Shown one piece after another: positions 7,995 to 18,200 of a stretch of 56,672 bases of DNA; position 1 is the first letter of the stretch, and each line of letters starts with the position of its first letter. The notes below the pieces were generated by a model. It worked only from the letters and a program-made list of their open reading frames with translations, searched no databases and was not told the origin of the DNA. Source of the stretch: Ignavibacteriales bacterium (GTDB taxonomy: Bacteria; Bacteroidota; Ignavibacteria; Ignavibacteriales; Ignavibacteriaceae); the NCBI GenBank assembly GCA_003538625.1, contig DPRR01000040.1:1-56672 (forward strand), written 5' to 3'. The translations under genes and the position numbers were made by a program.

Positions 7995-8501
7995 TTAAAA
8001 ACTATACCTATCGTAATGAGCATCAAGTATCTGAATTGCATCTTCTGCATTTAAGCTATTCCTTGGTGCTTCTAACAACGCTGCTGATATTTTAGTGATT
8101 GCTAACCAGTTTTCAGTCACAACCATTTTAGATTCTAAAATCAATTCTTCTGTTTTTATCGTTTGAGGTGCTAAACAATTTTTGATTAATTCGTTTACGT
8201 TGTTATAATCATTCATTGAATATTCTTTTTCAACTTCGATACCATTTTCATCGTTGTAAATCTTTTCTGACTCAAAACCAGAATAAAATACAATTGCAGC
8301 ATCTTTAACAATCTCTATATCTTTAAATAATTCTTCGGAAATTTGCTTGTTTGAATTTCCAATTTTTTTCCTACTTAAAGTGACAAACGTTTCACCTTCT
8401 GTATCAGAGAACAATGAGATTTGTCCAGTAATAAAATGATACTTTGATAAGTATGCCGTAACAACATGTGCTCCTTCATGAATTGCAGTTAATTTTTGCA
8501 T
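7995..8501 (-). CDS. FtsH/M41-like zinc metallopeptidase, stand-alone
   Basis: This 168-aa protein begins MQKLTAIHEGAHVVTAYL; H8-E9-x2-H12 matches the AxHEAGH motif of FtsH-type M41 peptidases. A conserved-looking Asp in SMNDYNN (about 107) sits where M41 enzymes carry the third zinc ligand. The AAA+ ATPase and membrane parts of FtsH are absent, so it is a free protease domain. It lies 15 bp after the GIY-YIG gene and 18 bp before the nuclease gene, which suggests one operon. Such isolated M41 domains are often seen near phage-defence genes; their substrates are not known to me. Confidence 0.75.
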   Translation of the reverse strand: MQKLTAIHEGAHVVTAYLSKYHFITGQISLFSDTEGETFVTLSRKKIGNSNKQISEELFKDIEIVKDAAIVFYSGFESEKIYNDENGIEVEKEYSMNDYNNVNELIKNCLAPQTIKTEELILESKMVVTENWLAITKISAALLEAPRNSLNAEDAIQILDAHYDRYSF

Positions 8502-8516
8502 ATTTTAAAAAATATT

Positions 8517-9011
8517 TTAGTTGGCTAAATTTGCAAATGGTCGTTTAGAAAATTGTAATATAAATTGTTGAATCAAGTTTGCTTCATATTTTCGTGGGTC
8601 TTCTGACGGTAATGCTTTCCAACAAACAATAAGGTCATGTGAATTTTTTAATTGCCAAATAAGTCTTCCACCCCAATGTCCTACATTTTTTCTTTGTCCA
8701 AATCTGAAATACTGTTTTAAACGGGATTGAAGGGTCGCATTGCTTCCATCTTTGCCTGCTTTACCGATATACACGACAATAGTGTTATCAACCCAATTTG
8801 ATTTTAATTCAGCTACTGGAATATTTGGGTTTCTTCCCTTAAAGTATCCACCTGTACCAATGGCTAAAAAATCAGATTTACTTTCTGTATTGAGAATTAA
8901 ATATACTCCTTTAGTTTTTGGTATTGATGAACTATCGGAGAACAAATCTCTCACGCTTTTAAATCCCGTAAATCCAACTTCCTTAATATGTTCGATGTTG
9001 TTAAAATCCAT
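8517..9011 (-). CDS. GIY-YIG superfamily nuclease
   Basis: This 164-aa protein shows the GIY-YIG elements in order: G35-V-Y37 and Y81-I-G83, R97 in LQSRLKQY, E143 in KYEANLI, and N161 in RPFANL. These are the metal-binding and catalytic positions of the fold. The length equals one nuclease domain with a short N-terminal extension, so it lacks a separate DNA-recognition domain. It is the first gene of a compact minus-strand trio with an M41-like peptidase and a PD-(D/E)XK protein. It may be a restriction-type enzyme; the cut site is unknown. Confidence 0.8.
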   Translation of the reverse strand: MDFNNIEHIKEVGFTGFKSVRDLFSDSSSIPKTKGVYLILNTESKSDFLAIGTGGYFKGRNPNIPVAELKSNWVDNTIVVYIGKAGKDGSNATLQSRLKQYFRFGQRKNVGHWGGRLIWQLKNSHDLIVCWKALPSEDPRKYEANLIQQFILQFSKRPFANLAN

Positions 9012-9121
9012 TTATTTTGATGTGTTGATGAAAAACCTATTATGTTATTTTCTTAAGCAGACTTACCCAACAAATTATCTATTTAAGTTATAACTGAAAG
9101 TATGATTGCCTAAGGAATAAA

Positions 9122-10033
9122 TTAGTTAGTTACTTTTATATTATATCGGTGTTTTACTTTTTTAATGTGGTCTCGAAATCGTTCATTATTTTCTAAACTA
9201 TTCCAAAAATTGATATACGTAATTGGATGAAAGTTAATAAGGTTCTTAAACGAGTAAAGTCTTTCTTTGAATTCATTAATTTCGGCTTCATGCTTCTCAA
9301 AAAGTTCAAAGTCTAAATGATTTACTGGTAGCCAATAGATATAAACAAGAGTCTTTTTCAAATCTGTTTTATGATTCATTATCCCTATTACATGCTTAAT
9401 TAATTGGGATACATCCAAATACATTTTCGTTTGAATATTAATATAATAATTAAGTATTTCTTCAATAAATCTATCGGGTAAGTTTAACTCATTCTGTCTG
9501 TTAACATATTTCTGAAGATTTCCAACAGTTTCACCTGACCCAATCCAATTAGGTAGTTTTGGTGTTAAATGCTCAATATATTTTGACTCAAATGCGTAAA
9601 AAGAGTCGTTGTTTTTAATATAGAAATCTATATCGGGAGTACTAATTCCAGTTGGCAACCCCTTCTCGAACTTTGAATAGGTAAAATCGGAATCACCTAA
9701 AAAGTTAAAATCACTAATGTACTGTTTAATTGGTGCAAAAGTATTTACGCATAATGCACAAGACGAACGAAGTGCTTTAAATTTTGATTTTTCACCTTTT
9801 AATTCATTTCCCTTACCATCACTAATTTCAGAAGCTATTAATTCCCAATTTGAATATTGCTCAATTAGATTGTCTTCATTTCTATCAAAATAATTATTAC
9901 TAAATTGTAATCCCAATGCTTTACAATGAGTTGCAATATTCCGTACAGCAATAGATTCGGTTATTTCCATTATCATTTTTTTTATGTTTTTGTTTGAGGA
10001 AGTTAGCATGGTATTTGTGACATTAGTTGACAA
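9122..10033 (-). CDS. Putative restriction endonuclease, PD-(D/E)XK (PGN_0703-like)
   Basis: This 303-aa protein has STPDIDFYIKNNDSFYAFESK: D134/D136 followed by E149-S-K151, the catalytic pattern of PD-(D/E)XK nucleases. The upstream SSCALCVNTFAPIK segment and overall layout resemble the PGN_0703 family of putative restriction endonucleases, from memory. No methyltransferase is adjacent. It has its own start after a 110-bp gap and probably its own promoter. Confidence 0.6.
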   Translation of the reverse strand: MSTNVTNTMLTSSNKNIKKMIMEITESIAVRNIATHCKALGLQFSNNYFDRNEDNLIEQYSNWELIASEISDGKGNELKGEKSKFKALRSSCALCVNTFAPIKQYISDFNFLGDSDFTYSKFEKGLPTGISTPDIDFYIKNNDSFYAFESKYIEHLTPKLPNWIGSGETVGNLQKYVNRQNELNLPDRFIEEILNYYINIQTKMYLDVSQLIKHVIGIMNHKTDLKKTLVYIYWLPVNHLDFELFEKHEAEINEFKERLYSFKNLINFHPITYINFWNSLENNERFRDHIKKVKHRYNIKVTN

Positions 10034-10105
10034 AGAAAAAACAACAAAATTTTAGATATTTAAGCGATAGCAATTTTAAATACAATTTCGATGATAAGAT
10101 AATAA

Positions 10106-10954
10106 TCATTCTTTTAGCGTCCATGAAATACAATTTAATGCGCCACTCAATTTAACAATTTCTGTCATATCAACTTGAGCAATCATTGCACTTTCAGCGT
10201 AATCTGGGTAATATTTGGAGATTTGCATTAGCGCATTATCATCCTCAATTGCATTCAATTTTGGAATTAAAATCAAGTCTTTAATCTGTAAAAAATTTAT
10301 GTATGCGATATTTTTCTCAGTCTCCCTTTTTGAACACCTTAACCACTCCCAATTTAACTTGGCTTTTTTAAGTGATTTTAATAGGTATTCCTTAAACTCT
10401 ATATCAGCAGTTTCATAGAAACCACTAATCAATACTGTATCTTCATTGATGAATCTTAGCATACCATCGGAATGACCAAATTCGCATTTATCATCCCAAG
10501 GAATTAAACCTACTTTATCTACTTGAAACACTTCATGCAACTCGTCCAAGAGTTGATGCTTATTATAAGTACGCTTATTTTCAACAATAACTTTATCGGT
10601 TAGAATTATTGCATTTTTTGATTTAACGACATTTCCCCCATCTAAAATTATGTCCGTCTTCTTCGTTGGCAGTTTAATAGCATCACAAACGATATCGGGA
10701 TATGTTTTCAATTCACGCCTGTTCTTCATAGTTCCTTGTAAATAATCTGGGTCATACCTGTATTCAATAAACGTTTTGTCATCTACTTGAATTGGCATAT
10801 AATCTCTTGCCCAGATATCTTTGGTTTCAGGAAGAAAATCAGGTTGAATCCCATAAGAATTTAAGACATGTTCAATTTCAGCACATGTTTTTGGAAAATC
10901 AAGTTTTAATCGATTCGAAAAAAATATTTTATTTGTTTCTCTGTCTGAAATCAT
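10106..10954 (-). CDS. Agmatine deiminase / peptidylarginine deiminase-like protein
   Basis: This 282-aa protein belongs to the PAD_porph/agmatine deiminase family (guanidino-group hydrolases). Visible active-site elements are W48-A-R50-D51 (IWARDYMPI), D105-G-G-N108, H161-S-D163 (FGHSDGM) and catalytic C275 (GALNCISW). Classic enzymes have about 340-370 residues, so this one is short and lacks insertions. No polyamine-pathway gene (N-carbamoylputrescine amidase) is adjacent. Inside a defence island the substrate could be something other than agmatine, such as arginine side chains or free arginine. The substrate is unresolved. Confidence 0.8.
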   Translation of the reverse strand: MISDRETNKIFFSNRLKLDFPKTCAEIEHVLNSYGIQPDFLPETKDIWARDYMPIQVDDKTFIEYRYDPDYLQGTMKNRRELKTYPDIVCDAIKLPTKKTDIILDGGNVVKSKNAIILTDKVIVENKRTYNKHQLLDELHEVFQVDKVGLIPWDDKCEFGHSDGMLRFINEDTVLISGFYETADIEFKEYLLKSLKKAKLNWEWLRCSKRETEKNIAYINFLQIKDLILIPKLNAIEDDNALMQISKYYPDYAESAMIAQVDMTEIVKLSGALNCISWTLKE

Positions 10955-11003
10955 CGTGATAGTTTATATCCCAACTGTACCTTGTCCATAATTTCGAATA
11001 GAA

Positions 11004-11720
11004 TCATTCCCCAATAAAGTCCTTTAAATCATTAATAATATTTTCAGGTGTTTTGGGGTGAAAATGTACTTTTTTTATAGCCTCTTTTGGTATTGTTATT
11101 TTGTACCCACGAATACCCTCTCTTTTGTCGGGAATGTTGGCTCCTCCAAGTATAATCCGACTTTCGTTTTGTTTTTTGTAGTTTTGGTTTAGTCTTGTAA
11201 ACATCATTAGAAACAATTTATCCATCTTTTTAGGGTCTTTTTCAATTGCTCTCAAGGACTCATAAAAAGCACCATCTTTAGTTGTTTCCCAAACAATATC
11301 ATATTTAGAATATGAATCAAAAATTACAGGTTCTTTTAGGTATTCTATTTTTTTAAAACAATCCCCAATATTAAATTCATTTATAAAGAATTGCTCAATA
11401 ATATTTCTGTCATATTCGATGGCAATACCATCTTTGGCACCTGGAAAATTCTTCCATTTACTTGTGGTTGGAAGTGTCTCTGTGAAACAACAAATTCCAG
11501 TATATGAAGCAAGTTTTGCTACATTATTATAATCCTTGAATATTCTTTCGAAAGAATCTTTGATCGATTCATTATTTAGTACGAAAGAAACAATGTTTGC
11601 ATCATTGATATCTTTAAACTCTGATGGCCGAGAAAACCACAAGTAATGATTTTTTAATTCATCAAAAGAATATTCACAAGCTGGTCTTAGTCTATAAATT
11701 GAATCCTTATTGTCGTTCAT
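11004..11720 (-). CDS. DUF2971 family protein
   Basis: This 238-aa protein starts with the signature YRLRP...DELKNHYLWFSRPSEFKD, later CCFTE and GIAIEYD, the usual landmarks of DUF2971. Family members are scattered in accessory regions and have no firmly established activity known to me. The usual MWSHYA-type segment is here SKWKNFPGAKDG. It is a single gene with 60-80 bp gaps to its neighbours on the same strand. Confidence 0.75.
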   Translation of the reverse strand: MNDNKDSIYRLRPACEYSFDELKNHYLWFSRPSEFKDINDANIVSFVLNNESIKDSFERIFKDYNNVAKLASYTGICCFTETLPTTSKWKNFPGAKDGIAIEYDRNIIEQFFINEFNIGDCFKKIEYLKEPVIFDSYSKYDIVWETTKDGAFYESLRAIEKDPKKMDKLFLMMFTRLNQNYKKQNESRIILGGANIPDKREGIRGYKITIPKEAIKKVHFHPKTPENIINDLKDFIGE

Positions 11721-11780
11721 AAGATTTGTTTTACATTATTTTTCATATAGTTAGGCTCAAATGGGGTATCTTATATTCAT

Positions 11781-12509
11781 TTATTTCTTATTATCTTCAG
11801 ATTCGATTATTATAACATCCATTTCAACAGCCTTATTAAATATTGATTCTATTATCTTTTCATCTGATGAACTATCATATTTATCTTGATATAACGATTT
11901 TAGGAAACCGACAATCCAGAAAATAAAGTAAATAGATACAAAAGAATGCTGTTTATAAACTTCAAAAAGGGTGTCTGAATAAAAAGGAAAAACTGATGGT
12001 CCAAATTTGTTTTCCTCTTTTATATTCTTTCTTATTAATTCACCAACTCGTGGAGTCCCGAAATGAGCTACTTCGGATAATTGTGGGTACAATTTCTTGC
12101 CTGATTTTTTTAATATGTCACAAACGTTAGGTGTCTTTTTTAGAAGTTTTCCCAAAGGTTTCTCATCAATTTCCACAAGTCGTGTAAAATTCTCTATTTG
12201 TTTTCGAATAAGCGTTAAAGCCTCAATTATGTCTCCCGACATAATTAAATCATTAATTACAAAATGGGTTCTAATAAGCGATGCAGACAAATCCAACTGA
12301 TATGATATCTTTTCATTTGAATTTTCAATATTCTCCTGAAATTGACCACACAATTTTGAAATTTGACCATCCAAGGTCAGTCTTAATGCAAATAAGCCCT
12401 TTGGTTCATTTTGTTTGTATTCTTCACATGCCTTTTCCCTCGCAGCATGTGACAATCCTTGAAAATTAACAGAAGCTTTAGTTAAATTTTCAATATTTTC
12501 GATATTCAT
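11781..12509 (-). CDS. Hypothetical helical protein (DUF5677-like pattern)
   Basis: This 242-aa, mostly helical protein has no signal peptide. Segment GDIIEALTLIRKQIENFTRL followed by YPQLSEVAHFGT recalls the helical bundle of DUF5677-type proteins, where an Arg-rich helix pairs with a later H(F/Y)G segment. A hydrophobic stretch FVSIYFIFWIVGFL near residue 205 could be a membrane or core helix. The family is only suggested. It is a single gene in a row of same-strand cargo genes. Confidence 0.5.
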   Translation of the reverse strand: MNIENIENLTKASVNFQGLSHAAREKACEEYKQNEPKGLFALRLTLDGQISKLCGQFQENIENSNEKISYQLDLSASLIRTHFVINDLIMSGDIIEALTLIRKQIENFTRLVEIDEKPLGKLLKKTPNVCDILKKSGKKLYPQLSEVAHFGTPRVGELIRKNIKEENKFGPSVFPFYSDTLFEVYKQHSFVSIYFIFWIVGFLKSLYQDKYDSSSDEKIIESIFNKAVEMDVIIIESEDNKK

Positions 12510-12649
12510 AATTAGAGTTTAATCTGAGTTTATAAGAGTTATAAATTGTTTAATGTAAGTATAAATACTTTATTTAGTTGTCCTTCAGTATCCTATAGGT
12601 CACCAATTATATTTACGAAGTAATTGTATATCATTTACTTTTTGTATTT

Positions 12650-13123
12650 CTATAACCCATAATAAGCCAAAACTAAATCTGATAAATCTTTATTTTCCTG
12701 GTCACTCATTTCCATTCTATCGCACACTTCATTCATCGCAACAAAATGATTATTAAGAAAATTTGCCATTGAATCTGGATTAAAAGTGACTTGAGTAGCA
12801 CTTACTTTTATGGTATCAATGCAACAGAATGTCACCAATCTTAATCCTTCACCAAATTTTGTCAGAAAATAAAACCAGTACGGAAAAGAATTGTCTAATA
12901 TTCTGAGAAACTGTTTCACTTCAGGGATTTCCCATAATTCTCGATGGTCATCTTCATACCAATCAACAGCAATATCAACACGTTCATAAAACATTTCTAT
13001 AGTTTCATTTCCCTTTAACAATCCGTTTAAAACAGTTAAGGCTTTCTCATGATTCTGTGATTCGATTTCTCTTCGACTTATTACTAATCCCAGATAATCC
13101 TTATGGTCTTTAAGGTTTTTCAT
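12650..13123 (-). CDS. Hypothetical protein, possibly CRR6-like domain
   Basis: This 157-aa protein contains AVDWYEDDHRELWEIPEV and FPYWFYFL. This combination is what I recall for bacterial proteins annotated as chlororespiratory reduction 6 domain proteins, a name taken from a chloroplast NDH assembly factor. A photosynthetic role makes no sense here. The molecular function is unknown. It lies just downstream of the GmrSD-like gene, on the same strand, after a 95-bp gap. Confidence 0.5.
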   Translation of the reverse strand: MKNLKDHKDYLGLVISRREIESQNHEKALTVLNGLLKGNETIEMFYERVDIAVDWYEDDHRELWEIPEVKQFLRILDNSFPYWFYFLTKFGEGLRLVTFCCIDTIKVSATQVTFNPDSMANFLNNHFVAMNEVCDRMEMSDQENKDLSDLVLAYYGL

Positions 13124-13218
13124 AGAATCTTCTTTAATACAGTTGTGATATTTTGTTCACCTATTCTGCAATTGTTAATAAATTGTTCTACACGTAATTA
13201 TGAACCGAAATACAATTT

Positions 13219-15123
13219 CTAATTACTCCAAATTTGTTTTATTCGCTCGTAAAGATGTTGACCTCTTATTCTTATTTCGTCTTCATTCCAAACCGTTTTA
13301 TTTAGAAAATAGGTGTTTAATAATACCGTTGATTGATTGGCTATTTCTTTTTTCTTTAAATCAAAGGATGAATTACTAACACTTGGATTTAAAGAACTTG
13401 TCAGTATTGTTAAGTTTCCGATAGTATGAAGCATCTTATTTCTACTATCAATCCTATGATACTTTCCATCTTTATCTTCTTCGGTCATGACAGCATGAAC
13501 AGCGATATTAAAATCATCTTCACTAATAAACTCTTCATCTAATGGCCAAAATTCAAACCATTTCTGAGGCAGCAGATGTTCTATGGTTAGACCATTATTC
13601 AGAAACTTAACTTTCTCTTGCTTAGTTCCACGAATTGACTGTTCAACCTCCAACAATATATTTGCGATACTTCTCGATTTATTCTTTTCCTCTCTGTATA
13701 TAGGTCTTTCTAAAAGCTTCTCTAAAAGAATATTATCGGTTGGCCACAAATTAGTTTCCGACGTTTTGGACTGCAATAGTTGTTTAAATAATTCCGCATC
13801 TTTATTTATATTCAAGAATTTCAGGTAATCCAGAAAGATATTGTTATAATTCTTCGTAGTAAATCCACATAAAAAACGTCTTGTAATATATGAATCTAAA
13901 TACTGATATATTTTACTTTTATTTTCAAGAGTTATTTCGCTATCTCCTTCAACATATAAAATAAGCGGATAAACAGTAGAAATACCCATATCTATTAGCC
14001 TTAAAGCCAGTCTATCAAGTGGAGCCTCGCCTTCTGGTTTTGAAAGTCTTTTATAATACTGACTATACTTGTTCAGTTCCTTTAATTCATCCTCAACTGT
14101 AGGAAATTTTGAATTATTTATAATAAATAGTTTATAATAATAGAACACCTGGTCATATCGAATCTCTGTTTGTAGCTTTAGCGTTAAGTAGTCAATCACT
14201 AAAAATTGTAAATGACTTTTAAAATATCTACCTCGACTTGTCTGAAGGTGCCATTCAAATTTTGATTTTGGGTCATCAAACTCATCCCAATATTTTTCAT
14301 ATATATCATCCAGATTTTCCTCATTACTGTTTGCCCTCATAAAAACATAGTTCCTAATCAAGTCTGTTTCAGTTAATGTGGCTCCTCTTCCGTTCATTGT
14401 TTCAAAAATCATTTGAGGGTCATCATTTTGTGTTAGACCAATTTCAACAAATTGAAAATCTCTTTTTATTACTAACAAGAAATGTGTTATTAAATCTGTT
14501 AAATCTTCGTCTGAATTTGAAATAAAATCGAATAGTTGGTCATAAAAGAACAAATATGCAGACAACAATCGGCTACGTCTTTTGGCTTCATTGCGATAAG
14601 TTTTAGTACCAAAACCATATTCATGCAATACTGGTTCTACCAATATTTTATTAACTTGCTCATAAGTATTGGAAACAATGATGTTAAAAATATCCTTGTT
14701 AAATTTAGTTGGTTCAAGCTTAAACTTTTGTTTCTCATAATCTTTATCGCCAAAGGACTTTTCATTGAAAAGAAACTTATCCAGCTCTTTAATCAAACTT
14801 TCATTATCCAAAAAATTTCTACAAACCTCCCTAAAAGCAGCAATAAATACTTGGAATGTAGTAAGTCTTTGTTGTCCATCAATTACACTATAAGTTAAGA
14901 CCGTGCTTGCTGATGTTGTTTCCTGAAATAAAACAATTGACCCCGTATAGTGGGGATGAATTTTATTCTTATTAAGTCTCTCATGATATTTGTTAATAAA
15001 GTCCTCCCAAAGAGGCCTTAACTGTTCCTGTTCGTTCCAAACATAGTGTCTTTGGAAAACTGGAATTTTAAAACGAATTTGTTTATTGAAAAGATTTTCT
15101 AAAATGGGTTTGTCAAGGTTCAT
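13219..15123 (-). CDS. GmrSD-like DUF262/DUF1524 nuclease
   Basis: This 634-aa protein has the N-terminal DUF262 motifs IPVFQRHYVWN (20-30) and DGQQRLTT (82-89), a ParB/Srx-like NTPase fold. The C-terminal DUF1524 His-Me nuclease motif is LTIEHLLPQKW, followed by HTIGNLTIL and SLNPSVSN. GmrSD proteins are type IV restriction enzymes that cut modified (often glucosylated hydroxymethylcytosine) phage DNA using nucleotides. Both halves are fused in one chain and look complete. It follows the Res gene by 84 bp and may be the last gene of that operon or an independent defence gene. Confidence 0.88.
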   Translation of the reverse strand: MNLDKPILENLFNKQIRFKIPVFQRHYVWNEQEQLRPLWEDFINKYHERLNKNKIHPHYTGSIVLFQETTSASTVLTYSVIDGQQRLTTFQVFIAAFREVCRNFLDNESLIKELDKFLFNEKSFGDKDYEKQKFKLEPTKFNKDIFNIIVSNTYEQVNKILVEPVLHEYGFGTKTYRNEAKRRSRLLSAYLFFYDQLFDFISNSDEDLTDLITHFLLVIKRDFQFVEIGLTQNDDPQMIFETMNGRGATLTETDLIRNYVFMRANSNEENLDDIYEKYWDEFDDPKSKFEWHLQTSRGRYFKSHLQFLVIDYLTLKLQTEIRYDQVFYYYKLFIINNSKFPTVEDELKELNKYSQYYKRLSKPEGEAPLDRLALRLIDMGISTVYPLILYVEGDSEITLENKSKIYQYLDSYITRRFLCGFTTKNYNNIFLDYLKFLNINKDAELFKQLLQSKTSETNLWPTDNILLEKLLERPIYREEKNKSRSIANILLEVEQSIRGTKQEKVKFLNNGLTIEHLLPQKWFEFWPLDEEFISEDDFNIAVHAVMTEEDKDGKYHRIDSRNKMLHTIGNLTILTSSLNPSVSNSSFDLKKKEIANQSTVLLNTYFLNKTVWNEDEIRIRGQHLYERIKQIWSN

Positions 15124-15207
15124 ATATTAAATTTTAGTTTTTGGTTTATCTATTTGTGAAGCAATATTCCTTCTTCACCAGGGTAAAAATTCAGTCCTGG
15201 TTGATTT

Positions 15208-18200
15208 TTATTTCAGTGCGAAATTCTCAACATCTGCCATATTTCTGGCTTCAATCATTTGGCTACCCAAGGCTTCAAAATGCTTCTTGCCACATTCAAT
15301 TTTCCCAGTTTCCTTTGGTCTCAGGTCGAAAAGCCCAATACTGCTTTTTGATTCAACTACAAAGTATAATTTCTCTTCGGCATCGTCTTTCCAAAGGATT
15401 GCCCAATCGGGATTATAAGTGCCCAGTGGTGTATCAATTTTAAACCAATTTGGTAACTTGGCATAAACCGAGACATTATCGCTTTTTTCAAATTCCTGGG
15501 TCAGTTTAGATTCCACGGCAGAGTCATAAACCACATATTCATAAGGTGATTTGCTGCTTTCTTTCAGGTTGCTTTTTAAGTAGCCAAAAAGCTCTTCGTT
15601 TTCAAATAATTCCTGACTGTAAAACTCTGTATCAGCTATTTTATCGTATTTAATCCCATCGATGATATGCAACCTCATTTGCTCATTAATGATGTCAATA
15701 CAGCCCTCAATGAACTTCTGTGGATTGATTTTAAAAAGGCGAAGTTTATTTGTTCCTGTTAGAATTTTAACTATCGATTTTCGGGTTAAATTGGTTTCGT
15801 TCTGAAGGTATCCAACGATATCAGGTAATGCATCCACTTCTTCATCCAAAGTAGAAACGTAACTTGTTCCATCATCATGGGAAATACCACCAATACTCAT
15901 TTTTAACTTAGCCTTGGAATAAATTAGTTTTCCTCGGCTAACTTTTAGTCGGTCATCCAAAGCACGGATACATTCCTTAATCAGACTTTCACTATTAAAA
16001 TTGACATTAAAAGTAGTTTTGTATTTTACTTTCTCCCACAATGCTTTGAACTCTGGACTATCCAATACCCTTTTATTGACTTTTACTTTTTTCTTATCGT
16101 CCTGGTTTTTAATTTCCAGTTTACCTGCGGCATCTTTTAATTTGGTGACAATCTGAGCTAAAACATGTTTCTCTTCGGTAAATTCATCTGGAAGCTCAAC
16201 TTTGTCGTCTTTTAAATCCTGGCGTAAAAGGTCTTGAACTTTACCTCTGTTGTCGATGTATTGTTTTAATATCAGGTAGTCATACAATGCCTGAGATTTA
16301 GCTTGTCCCAGATAGTTCACTTCTTCATCCTCAATACTTACCACAACATTGCTAAAGCTATGTTCTTCCAGAATACCAAATTTAATTCCAGTTTCTTTTT
16401 CAATTTCCTTCTGTAAATTATCTACAAATTCAGCGTATGACTCAGTTGCCATAACCGTTAAAATGTTGGTTTCATGTCCCTGAACTCTTTCACCCGATTG
16501 GTCAACACAAAGTCGTAAACCACGGCCAATTTCCTGCCTTCTTCGGATATCTGATTTTCCAGCTTCTTTTAAAGTACATATCTGAAAAACATTCGGATTA
16601 TCCCAGCCTTCTTTTAGGGCAGAATGGCTAAATATAAACTTCAACTTTTTCTTTGGGTCTTTACCATCATAAAACGAAAGTAAGGTTTCCTTATCTCTCA
16701 TTATGGTGTTATAGGTATCTTCATCCGCTGCGGTTTCCCCAGTAGTGTCTTTAAAATATTCGAATTTTTCCTTTTTATTACTTTTCTTACTTTGATTATC
16801 GATAGAGAAATAGCCGTTGTGAACAACAGAGGCATCAACATCTAAATCCTGAATTTCATTAAACAGGCTAATATATTTTGTGTGTTGAATAGCCCGTTTG
16901 TATTCTTTCTCAAAGATTTCAGCATATTCTCCATTGGCTACATTTCCATCTTCGTCATATAATCGATATTTGGCAACGGTATCAATAAAAAAAAGTGTAA
17001 GAACTTTAATTCCCAGTGGATTTAACACCAATTCTTTATCCAGGTGTTCTTCGATGGTTTTTCTTATTAATGCAGTTTTTACCTGTTTATCATCAACTGC
17101 ACCAATGGCTTCACCCAACTTAATTTCTTCATCCCTACTGGTAAAATCGATGTATTCATTTCCTGCTGTTCCATAAATATCTTTTATAATAAATCCAGCA
17201 TATTCGGCTCTGTCAGTGATTTGTTCCAGGTCATCATTTTGTTTTACGGTAACCGTTTTTCGATGAATGCTCCCGTTTTGGAAAACATCAACTTCAATTT
17301 GTGCTTTCGGATTTCCTTTCCCTAAAATAACATTTAATAGCCTTATATATGTTTGATTGTTTACTCCCTGAGTTTCCAACGAACCAATCTCAATCTGCTT
17401 AACCAATTTTTGTTCGTATGCATCCACAGCATCGAGCTTGTACATCAGGTTTATTTTTTCCTTATGTGTGGCAGAATATCGAATAATGGTCAACGGATTT
17501 AAACCGTGTACGGCCATTTTTGCCAACGCTGTACTCATGGTACTTTGAGGCTCATCAATTATTACGACAGGTGAAGTATTTCTTATTAAATCAAGTGGTT
17601 TGTACCCCAGTTTATCATTGTAACGATGTATGATGTTGACTGTTTTCTTTTCATCTTCAGGATTTTCAAAACTTTTACGAAAAGCATCTATGTTAATCAC
17701 CATGATTTCCAGACCATCATTGGTGGCAAAATCACGAACTTCATTCAGGTTTGCACTATCATAAACAAAATAGCTATATACCACATTGTCATACAGTTCC
17801 TTAAAATGTTCTTCGGTAATCTGTAACGACTTATAAACTCCTTCCTTTATCGGGATGGATGGAACAACGATAATGTGTTTCGAAAAACCATATTTCTTGT
17901 ATAGTTCCATAATGGTGCGCAGGTACACATAGGTTTTCCCCGTACCTGTCTCCATCTCAATGGTAAAATCCAGCGGTTTGGTATCCACTTCGTTTCGGGT
18001 AGAGGGTTTTAAACCATTCTTTAGCTGAATTTGCTGAACGTTTTCAAGAATGTTACCCATTGTCAGGTTGGGTGAAAGCACGTTGCGATAACCCAGCTCA
18101 TTAAACTCCAAGCTACGTTGTGAAGCCAGAAATTCTGGGGAATAAACCGTAAAGTTGGCTTCACATTTTTCCTGTCCCTGGAAAATATCTACAATAGCGT

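Noticed and set aside
10106..10954. Ordinary polyamine biosynthesis gene
   Set aside because: Kept as a deiminase, but the pathway role was rejected because the partner amidase is absent and the protein is short.
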